A stretch of 64,000 nucleotides of DNA, taken from contig NC_133770.1 in assembly GCF_003597395.2 (NCBI RefSeq), positions 297,691,774 through 297,755,773 on the forward strand, read 5' to 3'. Origin of the DNA: Chelonoidis abingdonii. Lineage: Eukaryota; Chordata; Testudines; Testudinidae. The notes under the pieces are model-generated. The model had not been told where the DNA came from. It made no database searches and worked only from the letters and a program-made list of their open reading frames with translations. How positions within the stretch are numbered: the first letter of the stretch is position 1; the number at the start of each line of letters is the position of its first letter. This document shows, piece after piece, positions 31,670 through 43,554 of the stretch. Both the position numbers and the translations under genes were made by a program.

Positions 31670-32710
31670 GGAAATATGGGGCCAAAGCAAGGGGGAAGTT
31701 AAACTCTTCCCTGTGCTGCTGCCATCCCAGAGAGACAGCCTTTCTGCTTCCCAGCAAACACCGACTGCAGACGCGGCTTGCAAGCTGACTCCAGCATCCA
31801 TTTGTTATCAGCCGCTCCAGATCCGAGCCTTCTCATGTCTCTTCCCTATTAGCTGAGAACAGTTTAGTGTTTTGCCGCCTTCAGTGCGGAATGGATTTTC
31901 CCAGGGGAGGAGGGAAGCGGCGATGAGGTAACCCCTGTGTGGCTATAATTGAAAATAAAATCTGTGTCATGGTCAGGGAGCATTCTGCACCAGCCATGTG
32001 GGGAGGAGACATCAGGCAGCAGCGTCTAACTCATAATGCAGGATGCAATTAAAATCTTCAGTGGCATTGGCCCTCCATAGTGCAAGGTAAATTCACTGCC
32101 AGGGAAGCGTTGCCAGTGGGGCTGGAGCGCCGACGTGAGTGGGTTCCAATCACAGAGTCACCAGTTAACAAGCCTGCAGGCAGGGTAATTCTTCCTAATT
32201 TGTTTCAGTGCCAGCGGCCACTCTTTATAAACCCATTTTGCAGCCTCTGTCAGCCAGAGAACAGCTCGGCTGCAAGCCTGTGGGATATTGCCTGAGACCC
32301 AGAAAAGCACACACAGGCTACCGAGAAGGTGTGCGAGGGGTTGTAGCTGATTTCCCTTGGGATCCCAGCGTGGTTCTCTGCATGATCAGGTGGAGCACTG
32401 CAGGTTCGAAGGCACGGGGCCTGGTCCTGAGTTACTCCATCGCTGTGCTGGCAGAGGAGTGCTGTCAAGCCACCGGCCGTTGCACCCGCTATGTTCTCGG
32501 GCTGTGTGATGGCTTCCCTGGCCCCTGGGGTGAGTTACAGCAGGCTCAGGGCTATTTTACTTTACTCACAACGTCCTTTGGCTGCTGATGGGCCCTGGGA
32601 ATCAGAGATGAGCTGCAGCACAATGCGCTATGTCTTCACCCCCCAGCTCTGGGCAACCCTGACTTTGTCCCTATGACGGAGTCTAGGAGCAGGTCTTTGG
32701 CATGAATTGT
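31670..32710. other. Unassigned stretch
   Basis: A 126-codon plus frame (32208-32588) shows no recognisable domain. No splice-supported exon chain. Confidence 0.4.
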
Positions 32711-32714
32711 TTGG

Positions 32715-34335
32715 TCTTACCTAGTACAAGTACCTAGACCTAGAAAAGATAAAATCCTCACTGATAACGTTTGCAGATGACCCAAAAATTGGGGGGAGTA
32801 GTAAATAACGAAGAGGACAGGTCACTGATCTCCAGCAATCAGGAGTACTTGGAAAGCTGGGCACAAGCAGCCAATATGTTTTAAGACAGCAAAATGTAAA
32901 TGTGTACATCTAGGAATAAAGAGCGTCAGCCATACTTACAGGATGGGGGATTCTAGCCTGGGAAGCAGCGACTTTGAAAAAGGCTTGGGGGTCGTGGTCA
33001 GTGGTAGCTAATCAGCTGCACAGGAGCTCCCAGTGTGACATTGTGGCCAAAAGGGTTGATATGATCCTGGGATGCATCAACACGGGAATCTCGGGAAGGA
33101 GTAGAGAGGTTATTACCTCTATTGGCCATTCGTCCAATCGCTGCTGGAATCCTGTGTCCAGTTCTGGTGTCGACAATTCAAGGAGGATGTTGATAAATTG
33201 GACAGGGTTCAGAAAAGAGCAAGGCGAATGATTACAGAATTAGAAAACCTGCTTTATCGTGATAGACCCAAGGAGCTCAATCTATGTAGATGGTTAATGG
33301 GTGATTTGGTTAGTCTATAGGTATTGTGACAAAGTTCCTCTTCTACCTTGGTGGGTCCTGTGCTTATTGGCGGATTTGTTCACCTCAGTGATCTTCCCCT
33401 CTTGTGGAACCCACAGTCTGGGTCAGCTCCTCCTGTGTCTGATCAGGAGTTGGGAGGTTTGGGGGGAACCCAGGCCCGCCCTCTACTCCGGGTTCCAGCC
33501 CAGGGCCCTGTGGATCACAGCTGTCTATAGTGCCTCCTGTAACAGCTGCATGACAGCTACAACTCCCTGGGCTACTTCCCCATGGCCTCCTCCAAACACC
33601 TTCTTTATCCTCCCCACAGGACCTTCCTCCTGGTGTCTGATAACGCTTGTCCTCCTCAATCCTCCAGCAGTACACTCTCTCACTCTTAGCTCCTTGGCTT
33701 CTTGCTCCCAGCTCCTCACACACGCTCCTTCTCCTCTGGCTCCTCCCTGCCTGACTGGAGTGAGCTCCTTTTTAAACCCAGGTGCCCTGATTAGCCTGCC
33801 TTGATTGGCTGCAGGTGTTCTAATTAAAGTAGCTATCTCTACTGCCTTCTAGAAAGATCTTAATTGGCTCCAGGTGCCTTGATTAACCTGGAGCAACTGC
33901 CATTTGGTTACCAGGGTACTATGGATTTGTTTAGCCTGGGGCTAACATACCTGTTTCTCAGTACTTTACTGTAGCCATCGGGCCTTGCCCCATCACAGTA
34001 TCTACAGGGGGAACAAATATTTACTAATGGGCTCTTCGATCTACCAGAGAAAGATGCAACATGATCCAATGGCTGGAAGTCAAGCTAGACAAAGTCAGCC
34101 TAGAAAGAAGGTGTAACATTTTTAACAGCGAGGGTAATTAACCATTGGACCAATTTACCAAGGGATGTGGTGGATCCTCCATCACTGTCAATTTTTAAAT
34201 TAAGATTCAATATATTTTTTCTAAAAGACCTGCTCTAGGAATTATTTTAGGGATGTTCTCTGGCCTCTGTTGCATAGGAGGTCAGACAAGATGTGCACAA
34301 TGTTCCCTTCTGGCCTTAGAACCTATGAATCTCCG
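32715..34335 (+). mobile_element. Old CR1 LINE fragment split by a solo LTR
   Basis: 32715-33324 carries the C-terminal half of RT in broken frames ('tttgcagatgacccaaaaat', the FADDPK-type motif C, then 'ttctggtgtcgacaattca' and 'ggatgttgataaattggac'). 34002-34335 carries the 3' end ('ggtgtaacatttttaacagc', 'ggtcagacaagatgtgcac', 'aacctatgaatct'). The LTR at 33325-33997 lies between them with a GTAT duplication. Confidence 0.85.
33325..33997. mobile_element. Solo LTR inserted in CR1, 4-bp TSD
   Basis: 673 bp with TGTGACAAAG at the left end and CCCCATCACA at the right end. GTAT occurs directly before (33321-33324) and directly after (33998-34001). TG...CA ends and a 4-bp duplication fit a gamma-retrovirus-like (ERV1) LTR. 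No internal genes adjoin. The 167-codon plus frame inside (33301-33804) is not believed to be coding. Confidence 0.85.
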
Positions 34336-34444
34336 CGTGCAAGAATCGGTCATTGAACAGGTCCGTTAGAAACACTGCAAAGCAGCATTCCCTACAGGGT
34401 GTGGCTGGGAAAGGCAGAGCATAAGTGTGTCTGCAGAGACAGTC

Positions 34445-34707
34445 AGGGCTGCCCAGAGGCGGGGGCAAGTGGGTCAATTTGCCCTGGGCCCCACAGGGGC
34501 CCCGCGAGCCCTGGCCTGGCGGTGGTCTGGGTCTTTGGTGGCATTTCGGCGGTGTGGGGGGCCTTCAGTGCTGCCGAAGACGCAGAGCACCTGAAGGGCT
34601 CCACGCCGCTGAAATGCCATCAAAGAACCAGACCGTCGTCGGGTGAGTACAAGCTCTGCAGCTCCCCGGCTTTGCCCCAGGTCCCCTGAATCCTCTGGGT
34701 GGCCCTG
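34445..34707. mobile_element. hAT foldback element, perfect 8-bp TSD
   Basis: Starts 'cagggctgcccagaggcgg' and ends 'cctctgggtggccctg'. GAGACAGT is present exactly at 34437-34444 and 34708-34715. The interior is a large hairpin: 'ggtctgggtctttggtggc' then 'atttcggcggtgtgg' returns reverse-complemented at 34599-34633. 263 bp, no transposase. Confidence 0.95.
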
Positions 34708-34715
34708 GAGACAGT

Positions 34716-36520
34716 ACATCCCTGCATGCTGAAAAAAGCCATAAGGGCTGTAAATACTTCTTTCCAGTGGGCAAAATTCCCTGGGGACCAGCATGAGGCC
34801 TACAGGCTTTTGTTGTGTTATAATTAGCCATATTTTGAGGACATAAGTGGGACCCAGGTGGCGTATTGCCTTACATTGGCCTCCTGCCCAAAGGTGAATT
34901 CATCCTAGCTGCACAGCCAGATCTGGTGCTGGAAGATGAGGTTGGCTCAGTATTCTTTTCTTTAGGCTCTGGTGAATTAAATTGGACCGTGAAGGCCATG
35001 TTTGCCCTTGGCTGGATTAAACAGAAAGTGATAAAAGTCTGGGGAGATGCATTACAGGCATGCCAAATTCTCTCTGGCTTAGACATGTGCAGCTATGCTG
35101 ACTTCCAGTGATACGTTCCCCTTTATTTATACCACTGGTGATCTTTCCATAGATATGTTACTCTCCAATCCACTAAAGGGCATAACAGCATTTTTATGGC
35201 TGGCCTGTCAGATTATACACTACATTTTATAGCCCAGTAAATTATGTTAATAGCACGTTATACATTTAATTACCTCCGGTTCTTCGCAAAAGGCTACACA
35301 GACGATTGTTGTTGAGTGTGGGATTGATGAAACACACAACAGCTAGAGGTGGATGCTCTACTTAATAGAGGTGAATATAATTGAAATCATAGGGAAATTA
35401 ATTTACGTACATATAAGAGTAAAATAAGAACTGTCAAGTGGTTTCTTGCATTGTTTATACTCACAATGTTACATTGTGCATACAGAAAACCTCGTGGAGA
35501 TCGTTAGAAACAACGATGTAAGTCAGTGGAGCACATCACAGCACTAGTCCTGATTCAGTTTACATCATCTCGGGGCCCCGATGAACCCAAAATTTTGGGC
35601 AGAAATCCAAACCTTTTTTTTACCCATCTCTTATGTACTCCATATGGATACATGACTATAGTTGCCCCTTTCCTGCAACCATAATAGACCCTCTACCAGT
35701 CCATTATCCATATGTGGGATTCCCAGTGACCACACTCATACTTCCAGTTGATGACATAAAGCAATTTGCATCAATCACTTCCTTAATACATCATATTTGT
35801 CAATGGTGTTTATCTCTTTAGCTACTATATTGCAAAAGTTGTCCCGCAATACCGTTTCCAGATTACTTATGCAATTATGCTGTGCACCTGATTTTCTAAA
35901 GCACACAGCAAAAGAGTGTGCAATTTATGGCCTGAGGTTAACCCCTCAGGCCTACTTTGGCTAATCCCATTAATTAGGCCTGTTACATTAGGCCTCGCAA
36001 TAAGCTACTATTAACTTATACAATAGCAAGCCTAACATTTTTGTTTGTGAATTAAGTTCTCCTGCTTGCATTTAGCACTAGTTCACCCTAATAACCATTA
36101 GTATCATACCCCTTAGCAGCATTACAACATCATTTGTCAATAACAAGTCTTAGAACCTAACAGCAAATTCCTTTTCGATAAAGTTGAGACAGGGCCATAG
36201 GTCAATGATTTGGATGTTAATGACATCTGGTCTGTAGCTGGTATGTTTCACTGTTTGGCATTTATTGTCCGTTGTCTGCGAAGAGGATATTGGTCGGCCT
36301 GGTGAGTAGGCAGATTTCTGAAAGCTTAAGTAATAACCCCATCACAGATGCTGGATCCAAGACCTTCAGCACCACAGTACAGGCCTCTCCCACTTGAGCA
36401 GAAGTAGGAATTTCATTAGCCAGCCGCAATAGGAAACCATTTTCCTCTATGTAGAGCAACCGCTAGATGCGGAGACACAGCACACAATTTGCAGCCTGAA
36501 TCCCTGCGTGTTTAAATATA
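34716..36520. other. Unassigned stretch
   Basis: 1.8 kb of AT-rich sequence. No feature that I can support, and frames stay under 85 codons. Confidence 0.4.
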
Positions 36521-36524
36521 GAGC

Positions 36525-37055
36525 CAGTAGAAAGAACAGGAGTACTTGTGGCACCTTACAGACTAACAAATTTATTTGAGCATAAGCTTTTGTGGGCTAC
36601 AGCCCACTTCATTGGATGCATGCAGTGGAAAATACAGTAGGAAGATATATATATACACAGAGAACATGAAACAATGGGTGTTACCATACACACTATAAGG
36701 AGAGCGATCAGTTAAGGTGAGCTGTTACCAGCAGGAGAGAAAAAAACTGTTTGTAGTGGTAATCAAAATGGTCCATTTGCAGTAGTTGACAAGAAGATGT
36801 GAGGAACAGTAGGGGGTGGAGAATAAACATGGGGAAATAGTTTTACTTTGTGTAATGACCCACCCACTCCCAGTCTTTATTCAAATCTAATTTAATGATG
36901 TCCATTTTGCAAAATAATTCCAATTCAGCAGTCTCTCATTGGAGTCTGTTCTTGATGTTTTTTTGTTGTAATATTGCGACTTTTAGGTCTGTCAATGAGT
37001 GACCAGGGAGATTGACATGTTCTCCGACTGGTTTTTGAATGTTAGCAACCAGGAG
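36525..37055 (-). mobile_element. Penelope-like element, 3' end with GIY-YIG C-terminal remnant
   Basis: The minus strand, read from 37047, gives PVGEHVNLPGHSLTDLKVAI and LQQKNIKNRLQ before a stop, the C-terminal end of the endonuclease part of the PLE polyprotein. The 3' untranslated tail ('aaacaatgggtgttaccata', 'gcaccttacagactaacaaa') matches 60387-60678 closely. Truncated at its 5' end near 37055. Confidence 0.8.
36578..36616 (-). ncRNA. Decayed hammerhead-like motif in PLE tail
   Basis: Minus strand: CCAATGA (36609-36615), a perfect 6-bp hairpin GTGGGC-TGTA-GCCCAC, AAAA in place of GAAA (36588-36591), then 'gcttatgctc', which could form a 2-bp stem III with a UUAU loop. Stem II is intact, but the two invariant boxes are mutated, so cleavage is not expected. 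Confidence 0.5.
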
Positions 37056-37059
37056 AATA

Positions 37060-37445
37060 ACTCAGCCCCTAACTCTCTAGGTAGGTCATTCCATCCCTCT
37101 CTGTCACCAATTCCCCATCTGTAAAAATGAGGTAACAAGTACAGACCTGGATCAATGGGGTGCTGGGACATTTCATTCCCTCACGACGGTGAAGAGTTGT
37201 GTGACCTGTGGCTGAAGCTGCAGCACAAGTGTGAATCTATTATTGTTTTCCTGCACAGAGTGGTTTCAACTGTTATTGAACCCAGAGGTAGAGTCATTGG
37301 GTTAGAAGGGACTGCAAGGGTCATCTAGTGTAACCCCTTGCCAAGTTGCAGGTAGTCTGTCTGTTCTGTTTTCAGGGGGCTGAATTCAGGTGAGAAGAGG
37401 TTATAGTTTGGGGCCGTTCATAATAAAAACAAGCTAATGTGTCCA
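37060..37445. other. Unassigned stretch
   Basis: 37270-37350 ('gaagggactgcaagggtcat', 'ctagtgtaaccccttgcc') may be a CR1-related scrap. Nothing firm. Confidence 0.35.
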
Positions 37446-37449
37446 GCTT

Positions 37450-37870
37450 TGCATCAGTGGCTAGGGCATCAGACTAGCAGCCAGGACTCCTGGGGTCTAT
37501 TCCTGTCTCTGGCACTGTCTTACCTTAGGCCTAAATTTCCTAAAAGGAGCCTGTAAAATTGGGTGTCTAACTACAGGCTCTGATTCTCAGAAGGGCTGAG
37601 CACCTGGAACTCTAGCTGAAGTGAATGAAAGCTGTACCTGCTCAGCACTGAGAAATCAGTGTCTTTGGTTGGGGACCCCAACACTGAAATGCTCCTTTTG
37701 AAAAGGGGGACCCTGGTCTCTCTGGGATTCAATTTGCTCACCTGTAAAATGGGAAGAGAGATATTTTCCCACATTTGGAAAGCACCTTCAGACCTACAGC
37801 TTGGGAGCTGTGCATCATGGCTCATTTTGATCATGATTGATTTAGGTTTCTGATTCTATGCTGTTATTAT
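37450..37870 (+). mobile_element. MIR-like SINE, interrupted
   Basis: tRNA-like head at 37450-37520 ('gtggctagggcatcagacta', 'ggtctattcctg'). MIR core-like end at 37705-37870 ('gattcaatttgctcacctg', 'taaaatgggaagagagat'). About 180 bases between them belong to something else. Confidence 0.5.
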
Positions 37871-37884
37871 TAGTAATTAGCATG

Positions 37885-37995
37885 ACTGCAGTAGCAGTGA
37901 GGTGCTCCAGTCATAGGCCAGGACCCCCCTGTGCAAGGTGCTGTACATATACAGAACAAAGAGATGGTCCTTGCCCTACAGAGTTTACAACCTAA
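37885..37995 (-). repeat. L2/MIR-type 3' tail repeat
   Basis: 'ccagtcataggccaggaccc' and 'gcaaggtgctgtacatatac' match the family at 3645 and 7935. Confidence 0.65.
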
Positions 37996-38258
37996 GGTAT
38001 GTCTACATTGCAGCTGGAGGTATAATTTCCAGCTCAAATAAACATGCCCACGCTAGCTCTGATCGAGCCAGTGTGCTAAAAATAGCAGTGAAGCTTTAGC
38101 GACTCAAATGGCTAGACGCTTGGAGTGTGATCCCAGCCATGATTCTGAATTCATACTCGGGACAGCTAGCCTGTTCAACTGCTTTTGCTCCCATGCTACA
38201 CTCCAGAGCCTGCTAGCATGATCATAAGTTATGCCTCCATCTCCAGTGTAGACATACC
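37996..38258. mobile_element. MITE, 'ggtatgtctaca' termini
   Basis: Left end 'ggtatgtctacattgcagct' and right end in reverse complement 'ggtatgtctacactggagat' form inverted repeats extending about 28 bp. The interior ('gtgtgctaaaaatagcagtg') resembles 12969-13200. Target duplication not resolved. Confidence 0.75.
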
Positions 38259-38259
38259 C

Positions 38260-39180
38260 CAAGTCATCCACACGTACTGCTTTAATTAGGGAAGCAGCAT
38301 CCTTCTACATCCAGTGTTCTGCCACATTAAGAGTGACCTTCACTTCACAGCTGGGTCACATCTGGTTTTCCCCCTTTGATCTGTGCTGTTGCTTTGCCTG
38401 TTAAGTATAAACAAACCCCACTTAGCAAAGACCTAACTGGTAAGAATTTGAATTTGGATTTCACGTGGAACATACATCCTGCCTTGATTTTTAATACACC
38501 TTTTTTATTTAATTTAATTTTCAGTTTTCTATGAATGATCTATCTATAAATTGGCTCAATATATCAGCAGCTATTATGTTAGAAGTATGTTGATGGATCA
38601 TTCAACCCCTTAAAGGAAGCACTTACAAGGCTCTTGGAGGCACTTCAGTATTTCACATCGCTTTCCAGGATACTACACTGCTTTAAAACGATCAAAGTGA
38701 TTATTTTTTTTTCTTTATAAGCAGCCAAATGCGGAGGAGTGATGGGTACAAGGCCTGCAGAATGATTTCAAATTATTATCTTCACTTCAGGACTTCTCAC
38801 CTTTCCTATGCCCGTTCGTTTGATGTTCAGCAGTTTTGGGAGTTGGGGCATTTAAAATGATCTGGTGTACTTCAAAATAAATAAATAAATACACAACAGT
38901 TCAATGCTTGAACGTTTGAAAATACTCTGATAATTTTTAACCTACAATTGAGAAAAAGAAAAATTGAAGCGTGACTATCAAGAACCCTTATTTTAATTAG
39001 AGATTCAAAAAAGGATTTGGACAGTTAAATGGAAAATAAGAACATCCAGAGTTGTGTTAGCAAGAATTAAAAATAAAAGAAATGTGGACTCTCAGACTTC
39101 TGGGAGTTCACTAATCTTTAACTGATTGGAGTAAGAACAAAGTTCCCCTTAGGTGGGTTATTCTGGAATAGCCCACTAGG
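38260..39180. other. Unassigned stretch
   Basis: AT-rich, no coding frame. A short AAATA repeat lies near 38876-38892. Confidence 0.4.
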
Positions 39181-39186
39181 GGGTTC

Positions 39187-39864
39187 TGTAGCGAGGTGAT
39201 GACCCACCTGGTGGCGCCTCCTCCTGGTCGTCCAGGGGATTAGCTCGCCAGCCTCCAGAGCGCCCTCTGCAGGCCGGCGTCTCGCCTTGCCGCTGGCCCC
39301 GTGTCCATCCTGGACCCCCAGTGCCCCTTCTCTCGGGTTCTGCCCCCTGCAGTATCCTGTAGTCTCGTTGGGTTTCCCCTCCCCAGGGAACCTCCTCTCC
39401 CTACCTTCTCTCCCTACCTCGCCTCAGTCTTGGGCTACTGCCAGTCACCATCTAGCCCCCGCTCACTAGGGCAGACTGCAGTATAAATGCCACTCATCAT
39501 CGGCAAGGAAGGTTTGGAACTGCTGCCTCTGCGTACCCTTGGGCTGCCCTCTGCAACCCCAGTGCCTTTTCCGGCCCTTAGCAAGGCCTGCAGCCTGGGG
39601 GTTTTCCAGGCTGGGGCTCCCCAGCTTCTCTGGCCTTTCCCCAGCCCTGCTCCACTTTAGGTACCCAGCTCAGCTCCCAGCAGCCAGGCCCATCCCTCTC
39701 AACATCTAGAGAGAGACTGACTTGGCAGCACCTTTATAGGGCCAGCTATGGCCTGATTGGGGTACAGCCCAGCTATGGTTGCTTCCCCAATCAGCCCAGG
39801 CTTACTGGTTCCCTGCCCCAGCCCTCTCACAGGGCTGTTTTAAGGGCTGTACTGTCCCGCTACA
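39187..39864. mobile_element. Solo LTR, TGTAGCG...CGCTACA
   Basis: 678 bp with 7-bp inverted ends TGTAGCG and CGCTACA. Flanks 'ggttc' (39182-39186) and 'ggttt' (39865-39869) agree at 4 of 5, consistent with an integrase duplication. GC-rich, with a 'tataaatg' box near 39482. No internal retroviral genes. I recall an LTR of this sequence in turtles. Confidence 0.75.
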
Positions 39865-40164
39865 GGTTTCTTTCTGTAAGGGCATGGCCTCTGCCTCTCA
39901 TGAGCACCCCTTCATGTCAGATACACCTGCAGTCTTTAAACAGGCCTGGCCCTAGTATTAAGCTGTACACCCAGGGCTTCCTCCCTGGAGGCAATGGTTT
40001 CTGCCCTCTATGGGCCCTTCTGGCCCCAGCTGGGCAACTAAGTAGTTCAGATCCCCTTCTGTGGGTTTATCACTGTCCAGGGCCTAGTCCACTCCCATTA
40101 CTCTTACACTGTCTGCATCTGGTCCCCACTGCTGTTGGAGATGCTGATCTAGATGGACCCTGGG

Positions 40165-40442
40165 TATGATCCAGTAGCAAGATCCAGTGGCTGGAAGTAA
40201 ACGTCAGTGAAGCAAACTGGAAAAAAGAGACAACATTTTGGGTAAGCAAGTATGCGCACAGCTTGCTGAGGGACATGGTAAATTGTCAATCACTTGGAAT
40301 CTTTCTGAGAAATATGGTCCAGTTCAACCACCAGTTTTTGACCTCTATACAGGAATGCCTGAATGAGGTTTTCTGACCTGTGCTCCACAGGAGGTCAGAC
40401 TAGATGATCATATTGGTCCCTCCTGGCCTCAGAAATCTATGA
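40165..40442 (+). mobile_element. CR1 LINE 3' end fragment
   Basis: 'gatccagtggctggaagtaa' then 'aggtcagactagatgatca' and 'ctcagaaatctatgag' match the 3' end of the subgroup at 34002-34335. Confidence 0.75.
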
Positions 40443-40444
40443 GG

Positions 40445-41225
40445 GATGATAATTCTCCTGTTCATAGACCATGGAAGAGTCTCCCCAAGGGAAGTGGTGA
40501 AAGTCCATTTGCTTAGGATCCTTAAGGCTGGATTGACAGGGCAATGGGGATTACGCTATAAAGAAGAATCCTGCACTGTTCTAGCTGGGTGGTGGGGCTG
40601 AAGTGGATGTCCTAGCATGCGTTTTCCCTCTCCAATACTGGATATCCTTTCCCACACTGAGACACTGCTGACGGCCATTCCCAGTCATCTCACAGACAGG
40701 AGAGGAACAGGTCAGGGGAGACTGTATTTTCTCTTCAAATCCAGAGAGATACAAGCCTGTTAAATACAGCTGTCAGCCAAGCAGAGAACTGGAAATACAC
40801 CAAGACGTCAGTCTCCCAAGAGGAGGCCTGATGGATTTAGAGACCAAGATGGAGATGGCAACCCACTGAGTGTCAGTGGCAAGGATAAGATCTCACTAGC
40901 TAGTGGGTGCAGTTAAGTGGGATTTCTGTTAACCTGGCCTCCTCTCTAGTTAGATTAACCTTCTCCTTCTGCCCCATTCATCCTTTGCCACTTACTCTGC
41001 CCTCTCAGAGTTGGCAGGGTGCAAAGGAACCTTGCACTCCAAGGCCGTGTGAATGAATCGGAAGGGTGAATGAAGTCTCCAGTCTCCAATACTGTCAAGC
41101 TGGTGTAACTCACTTGCCCGTGTGTTCCCTGTCCCACTCTGTATCTGACCCACAGACAATGTGGCTCTGTTACTGGTCCTTTAGCTCCAGATGGAGAGGC
41201 TTGTGCTGTTAGCTCACAGACTCAA
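40445..41225. other. Unassigned stretch
   Basis: No feature that I can support. Confidence 0.4.
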
Positions 41226-41229
41226 GTCT

Positions 41230-41640
41230 GCCCTGCTGTGTACACAGGCTCTGGAATTTTGCCCAGGAGCTGGATTAAATCATGCCTTTCAGAAAGATAT
41301 TTAATCGTGCCTTAAAGCCCCCAAGGAGTGGTGAGTCCACCACCTCCCTAGGTGAACTGTTCCCATATTGAGTTACCCACACCGCTAGAAAAATTGTGAC
41401 TCATGTCAAGGTTGAATTTGCCTAACTTCAGCTTCCAGCCTGTGGATCTTGTTATGCTTCTGTCAGCAAGGCTGAAAACGCCTCCACTACCAGCTCTCGT
41501 TTCCATGGGTAAGTACCTTTATGTGGTGGAAAAGTCACCTCTCAACCTTGTCTTTGATATGCTGAAGGCCTGCAGCTCCTTGGTTCAAGCTCTAGTTCCT
41601 AGCCAATCTGATAGCCACGACACTAGCAGGTTTCAGAACC
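41230..41640 (-). mobile_element. CR1 LINE 3' portion, highly decayed
   Basis: Block order ('taacttcagcttccagcct', 'tggatcttgttatgcttct', 'aaaagtcacctctcaacctt', 'ctgcagctccttggttcaag') parallels 340-510 of the first CR1 with many substitutions. Confidence 0.65.
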
Positions 41641-41644
41641 AACA

Positions 41645-42075
41645 TATTCTCATGGTTGTAACGCATTGATTGGGATTTTTTGTTTCCTTTTCTCCTGAGT
41701 AGCTGGAGGAGGAACCTGGGCACAGTGACCTGCATGACTGCACTGGGCAAAAGTCTCCTCTCAGCTAGTCCCTGTGCCATCTGGGCTTGTTTCCAGGACA
41801 ACCATGGACACTGCAGAACCATGCTTGGCTCAGTTTGTTGTGATCTGGACATCTAGCCATGATACTGTGGCTCCTTGAAGTAATGGTAAGAGCACAACTC
41901 CGCCTCCCTCCTTAATTTGGGTATGCAATGCTCCCCCTACAGCTCCCCCTCCTGTTTCAAGCTGCTTTAACCACTGGAGATAACCTAATGTGCCGAGAGA
42001 GTTGAAACAATATTAGCTGCCGGTTCACTGCCTATTAACTATGTGGTGTGTATGAACACTCCATGTTTAATGATA
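41645..42075. other. Unassigned stretch
   Basis: No feature that I can support. Confidence 0.4.
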
Positions 42076-42079
42076 ACGC

Positions 42080-42293
42080 TTAATCCTTGTATAGCATTTT
42101 TCATCAGTAGACATCAAAGCACTTTGCAAAGGAGGTCAGTATCATTATCCCCATTGTACAGATGGGGAAACTGAGGCACAGGGCGGTGACGAGATGTGCC
42201 CAAGAAGGTCAGTGGTGGAGGTAGAAATAAACCCCAGATCTGCTGACTTCCAGCCCAGAGCCCCTTCCATTGGACCTCACTGCCTCACATTTG
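42080..42293 (-). mobile_element. MIR-like SINE
   Basis: 'cagatggggaaactgaggca' and 'ccccattgta' are the reverse complement of the MIR core. A 'tatagcatttttcatcagta' block precedes it and a tRNA-like head follows ('ccattggacctcactgcct'). Confidence 0.85.
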
Positions 42294-42314
42294 GAGCCAG
42301 CCGTGCCGCTAATA

Positions 42315-42425
42315 ATAAATAACATTATTGATTGCAGTAGCCAGCCATGAATCAGGGCGTATTGTGCTTTGCTGTACACAGAGCAAAAAAATGGTGCCTG
42401 CCCAAGAGTGTTTACTGTCTAAGAC
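42315..42425 (-). repeat. L2/MIR-type 3' tail repeat
   Basis: 'ccagccatgaatcagggcgt' and 'ctttgctgtacacagagc' match the family at 3645. Confidence 0.5.
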
Positions 42426-42780
42426 CTGGTTTACACCCAGATTTTGTGCCAAAAGAACTGTCAGTTAGGGGTGTGATTTGTTGTTGTCGTTGAACTGAAA
42501 TAGTTATATTGGTATAACCTCTATTATGGATGCAATTACACCAGTATGGCAGTGGTTTATCCCGATATATTTTATTCCCCTTCCCTTACAGGAATAAGCT
42601 ATTCTGGGATAAACTCCTTTATACTGACATAACTATGTCCATACTGAGGAGTGGGGAGTTACCCTGCTTGAAATATACCAGCAGAATACCTAATACCAGT
42701 ATAATTAAAGCAATACATTACCAGTATTATACTGGGATAGTTAAAGTGATGCAACTTTGTGTACAGATCAGCCCCACATA
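42424..42780. mobile_element. Candidate AT-rich MITE
   Basis: 'ctggtttacacccagatttt' at the left and the reverse complement of the right side ('ctgatctgtacacaaagttg') are weak inverted ends. Palindromic 'accagtataatt' and 'accagtattatactggg' blocks lie inside. Confidence 0.45.
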
Positions 42781-42784
42781 ACTC

Positions 42785-43550
42785 TTTGTAAGTCAGTAGA
42801 AAGTTACCCTGAAGTTTGCATAGGGCATATGTTTTGATGGTGGTCCTGCATGTAAATCATCTGATACTTTGTACTTGGTCTGTGTGGGGGTTTTTTAAGT
42901 TTTTTTTTAATTCTCCTTACCAAACTGGAAATAATTGCCTGTGATATGCAAGTTAGTCTGCGCAATTTTTATCAAGAACATTTGTAATTTAAATTAGATC
43001 TGCATAAGGAAGGGGATAAAACAAAACAAAAAAACTCTGTTCATTTCAAGCTTGTTATGCATCTCAGTGAGACTGATGACATTTTAATATTAACATTGTT
43101 ACGGGGCCTGTGTAAAAAATTAAGGCTACTTAGTATTCCAGACTCTCTGCTGAGTGGAACCTAGTTATTCTTGACAATGGAAAATCAATTGGTATTCTGA
43201 TTAAAAGAATAGCTGAGGAATAAACAAAGCAATAGAAATCCACTTCACATACGGCATACAAGCCTATTCTGTCTCATTCTCCCTTTTTCTGACGTTTAAG
43301 AATATCTTAAAAACTGTGTGACTGATTCTCATCTCAATCCAGCGGCATAAAGGAGTTTCAAAGGCCCCCACAAAGTACAAGGGCAACATAAGACTCACGT
43401 AAACATCCCCTATATGACCTGTAGAGTAAACTCTAGCATAGAGGGCGGGGCAAGGCACAGGAAGGGGCGTGGCTACAGCACTCAGTGCAACACCAATTCT
43501 GAAGTGTGGCCACCATCAGAAGAGGTGATCTAAAAATGCCACTAATTGTT
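42785..43550. other. Unassigned stretch
   Basis: AT-rich, nothing recognised. Confidence 0.4.
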
Positions 43551-43554
43551 AGTG

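Noticed and set aside
33301..33804. 167-codon plus-strand frame
   Set aside because: Begins in a CR1 and continues inside a solo LTR, crossing a defined insertion boundary.
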